From JBAYZQ01 sp041672385 (GTDB lineage: Bacteria > Spirochaetota > Spirochaetia > Sphaerochaetales > Sphaerochaetaceae), in assembly GCA_041672385.1 (NCBI GenBank), contig JBAYZQ010000117.1, positions 1 to 7,536 of the forward strand: a DNA stretch of 7,536 nt, written 5' to 3'. Below are positions 5,585-7,536 of this stretch, one piece after another. The notes beneath the pieces were generated by a model that saw only the letters and a program-made list of their open reading frames with translations, searched no databases and was not told the origin of the DNA. Positions within the stretch are counted from its first letter, which is position 1. Every line of letters starts with the position of its first letter. The position numbers and the translations under genes are program-made.

Positions 5585-6889
5585 ATGGAATACTTAGAAA
5601 TATTTGTAGAACCTAATCAAGAAGAGATTAATGATATTTCCAAAAGAAATAATAATAATATTGAAGTTAATGAAACTGTAAAAAAAATACTTTCTGAGGT
5701 GAAAGCCAATAAAGATAAGGCGCTTATAGAATTTGAAAAGAAATTTGATAACGTTCAACTTGATTCTTTAGAAGTAGACAAAGAAAAAATTGAAAACAGT
5801 GAGAAACAGATTGATAAAAGCCTTGCCAGAGCCATTAAAATTGCAGCCCAAAATATTTTTTTGTTCCATGAAAATCAAAAATTACAAGAAAAAGAAATAG
5901 AAGTCATGGAAGGGGTAAAACTCTACAGGAAAACAGTACCTATAAAGACAATTGGACTTTATATCCCTGGAGGAACAGCGCCTTTATTTTCCACCGTATT
6001 GATGCTTGGTATTCCTGCAAAGATAGCAGGATGCAAAAACATTCAACTATGTACACCTCCCGATAAAAATGGACAAATAAATCCAGCAGTTCTATTTGCA
6101 GCTAAAATAGCAGGAATTGACAAAATTTACAAAGTCGGGGGTGCCCAAGCAATTGCTGCATTAGCATATGGAACACAAACAATAACAAAATGTGATAAAA
6201 TATTTGGCCCAGGGAATCAATATGTTACTAGTGCAAAATTACAAGTAAGTAACGATTGTTGTTCAATAGACTTACCAGCAGGACCAAGTGAAGTTTTAGT
6301 AGTTATCGATAAAAACAGCAATGTTCGCTTTGCGGCCTCCGACCTTTTAAGTCAAGCCGAACATGGATTTGATAGCCAAGCTATTCTTTTGATTAATGCT
6401 AATAAAGAGGAAGGAAAAAAAATAGCCCAAAAGGTTGAAGAAGAAATCGAATTACAGATGAAAACCCTAAGTCGAAAAAAATATCTTCAAAAATCTTTAA
6501 AAAACTCTAAAGTTATCATAATTGAAGAAATAAAAAAAGTTAATAATTTTATAAATACCTATGCACCTGAACATTTAATTGTAAATACTAATTCAAATGA
6601 AATTATTTTATCTGAAGTTGAAAACGCTGGGTCAGTATTTATTGGACCTTGGTCCTGTGAAAGTGCCGGAGATTATGCTTCAGGTACAAACCATACTTTA
6701 CCGACAGGAGGTTGGGCTAAAAGTTATAGTGGAGTAAGTTACGACTCCTTTATAAAGAAAATAACCTATCAACAAATTAGTCAAAGTGGACTTAATCAGC
6801 TTTCTTCGACCATCATTGCAATGGCAGAAGCGGAAAGACTAGATGGGCATGCTAATGCGGTAACCGTGAGAATGGAGGAAGGAAAGTGA
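5585..6889 (+). CDS. hisD: Histidinol dehydrogenase
   Basis: HisD oxidises L-histidinol to L-histidine in two NAD-dependent steps through histidinaldehyde, using a bound zinc. The protein is full length at 434 residues. Conserved blocks are IGLYIPGGTAPLFSTVLM (123-140), KVGGAQAIAALAYGT (183-197), FGPGNQYVTSAK (207-218) and DLPAGPSEVLV (229-239). The zinc ligands expected from the E. coli enzyme are present as Gln257 and His260 (QAEHG), Asp363 (AGDYASG) and His422 (LDGHANA). The catalytic pair is Glu329-His330 (APEHL). The ATG is 9 bp after the hisG stop, and its RBS AGGAG (5574-5578) overlaps that stop, so the genes form one operon. The first 60 residues are lysine- and asparagine-rich and less conserved. 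Confidence 0.97.
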   Translation: MEYLEIFVEPNQEEINDISKRNNNNIEVNETVKKILSEVKANKDKALIEFEKKFDNVQLDSLEVDKEKIENSEKQIDKSLARAIKIAAQNIFLFHENQKLQEKEIEVMEGVKLYRKTVPIKTIGLYIPGGTAPLFSTVLMLGIPAKIAGCKNIQLCTPPDKNGQINPAVLFAAKIAGIDKIYKVGGAQAIAALAYGTQTITKCDKIFGPGNQYVTSAKLQVSNDCCSIDLPAGPSEVLVVIDKNSNVRFAASDLLSQAEHGFDSQAILLINANKEEGKKIAQKVEEEIELQMKTLSRKKYLQKSLKNSKVIIIEEIKKVNNFINTYAPEHLIVNTNSNEIILSEVENAGSVFIGPWSCESAGDYASGTNHTLPTGGWAKSYSGVSYDSFIKKITYQQISQSGLNQLSSTIIAMAEAERLDGHANAVTVRMEEGK

Positions 6890-7536
6890 AAGAATTATTA
6901 AGAGATAATATTAGAAATTTAACACCTTATAAATGTGCAAGAGATGATTTTTCTGCTGAAGCAGATGTTTATCTTGATGCTAATGAAAATTTCAAGGATT
7001 TTAATCTAGGATGCAACCGTTACCCTGATCCTTTATCAAAGGCACTAAGGAAAAAGATAGAAGAAGTCTGGGGGTTAAAAAAGGACAAAACTGTAATACT
7101 TAATGGAAGTGATGAAGCAATAGACAATATAATTAGAATGTTTTGTAAACCAGGAATGGACAAAATTCTAATAATGCCACCAACCTATGGAGTATATAAA
7201 GTTTTTGCATCCATTAATGACGTGGATTGCTTAGAAATTCCTTTAAATTTAGAATTTGAGCCGGATATAAAAGAAATAGAAAACCTAATGAAAAATGAAG
7301 AAAATCAAAAACATGTAAAAGTTTTATTTATTTGTAGTCCAAATAACCCAACTTCAAATGTCCTTTCTTTACAAAAGCTTGAAGAAATAATGAATGTTTT
7401 TCCAAATATGGTAGTGGTAGATGAAGCCTATTGGGACTTCTCAAAAGAAAAGAGTGCTGTAAATCTTCAAGAAAAATATTCCAATCTAATTGTGTTAAGG
7501 ACTTTTTCCAAATGTTGGGCTTTAAGTGGAGCTAGG
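6886..7536 (+). CDS. hisC: Histidinol-phosphate aminotransferase (5' part, cut by window end)
   Basis: HisC transfers the amino group of glutamate to imidazole-acetol phosphate, giving histidinol phosphate; it is a PLP enzyme of fold type I. The visible 217 residues (family about 350) include LDANEN (30-35), NRYPDP (44-49), NGSDEAIDN (73-81), PPTYGVY (98-104), CSPNNPTSN (150-158) and VVDEAYWDF (177-185, PLP-binding Asp179). RTFSKCWALSGAR ends the window and contains the Schiff-base Lys209. The usual form is SKAxGLAGxR, so Cys210 and Ser214 are mild variants. The GTG start at 6886 overlaps the hisD stop as GTGA, with GGAGGA (6874-6879) 6 bp upstream; no ATG fits as well. The reading frame is intact to the edge. 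Confidence 0.95.
   Translation, partial: MKELLRDNIRNLTPYKCARDDFSAEADVYLDANENFKDFNLGCNRYPDPLSKALRKKIEEVWGLKKDKTVILNGSDEAIDNIIRMFCKPGMDKILIMPPTYGVYKVFASINDVDCLEIPLNLEFEPDIKEIENLMKNEENQKHVKVLFICSPNNPTSNVLSLQKLEEIMNVFPNMVVVDEAYWDFSKEKSAVNLQEKYSNLIVLRTFSKCWALSGAR

Overview
The window is AT-rich (coding and non-coding alike) and ordinary chromosomal in character: no IS element, tRNA, rRNA, CRISPR or phage gene is visible. Two lipoprotein signal peptides have Ser just before the lipidated Cys (LSVSC, LFTSC). That is common in spirochaetes and atypical of Firmicutes. Clear AGGAG-type ribosome binding sites and TTGACA-like -35 boxes argue against Bacteroidota. My best guess is an AT-rich member of the Spirochaetota, but this is inference from signals, not from a marker gene.

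Layout. Positions 1-126 hold the last 17 codons of an unidentified plus-strand gene and a strong intrinsic terminator. Positions 127-610 are non-coding, with four copies of TGTWACA and a promoter and RBS for the next gene. Positions 611-1588 encode a lipoprotein with a caspase-like (peptidase C14) fold in which both catalytic residues appear replaced (His to Leu, Cys to Ser). Positions 1599-4474 on the minus strand are a three-gene unit, transcribed flippase-like membrane protein -> EamA/DMT permease -> lipoprotein alpha/beta hydrolase. It converges on the caspase-like gene with only 10 bp between stop codons. Positions 4475-4717 form a divergent control region: a minus-strand promoter placed so close to its ATG that the message would be leaderless, and on the plus strand a histidine-operon attenuator. 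Positions 4718-7536 carry hisG, hisD and the first 217 codons of hisC, tightly coupled; the operon runs off the window.

How the genes work together. HisG commits ATP and PRPP to histidine, HisD performs the last two oxidations, and HisC is the histidinol-phosphate aminotransferase. Control seems to be two-tiered. HisG is the long form with a C-terminal allosteric domain. The transcript begins with a 16-residue leader peptide carrying three His codons in five (HHVFH), followed by a plausible antiterminator and a textbook terminator ending just before the hisG RBS. This attenuator is the most interesting regulatory object here; the pseudo-caspase lipoprotein is the most interesting protein.
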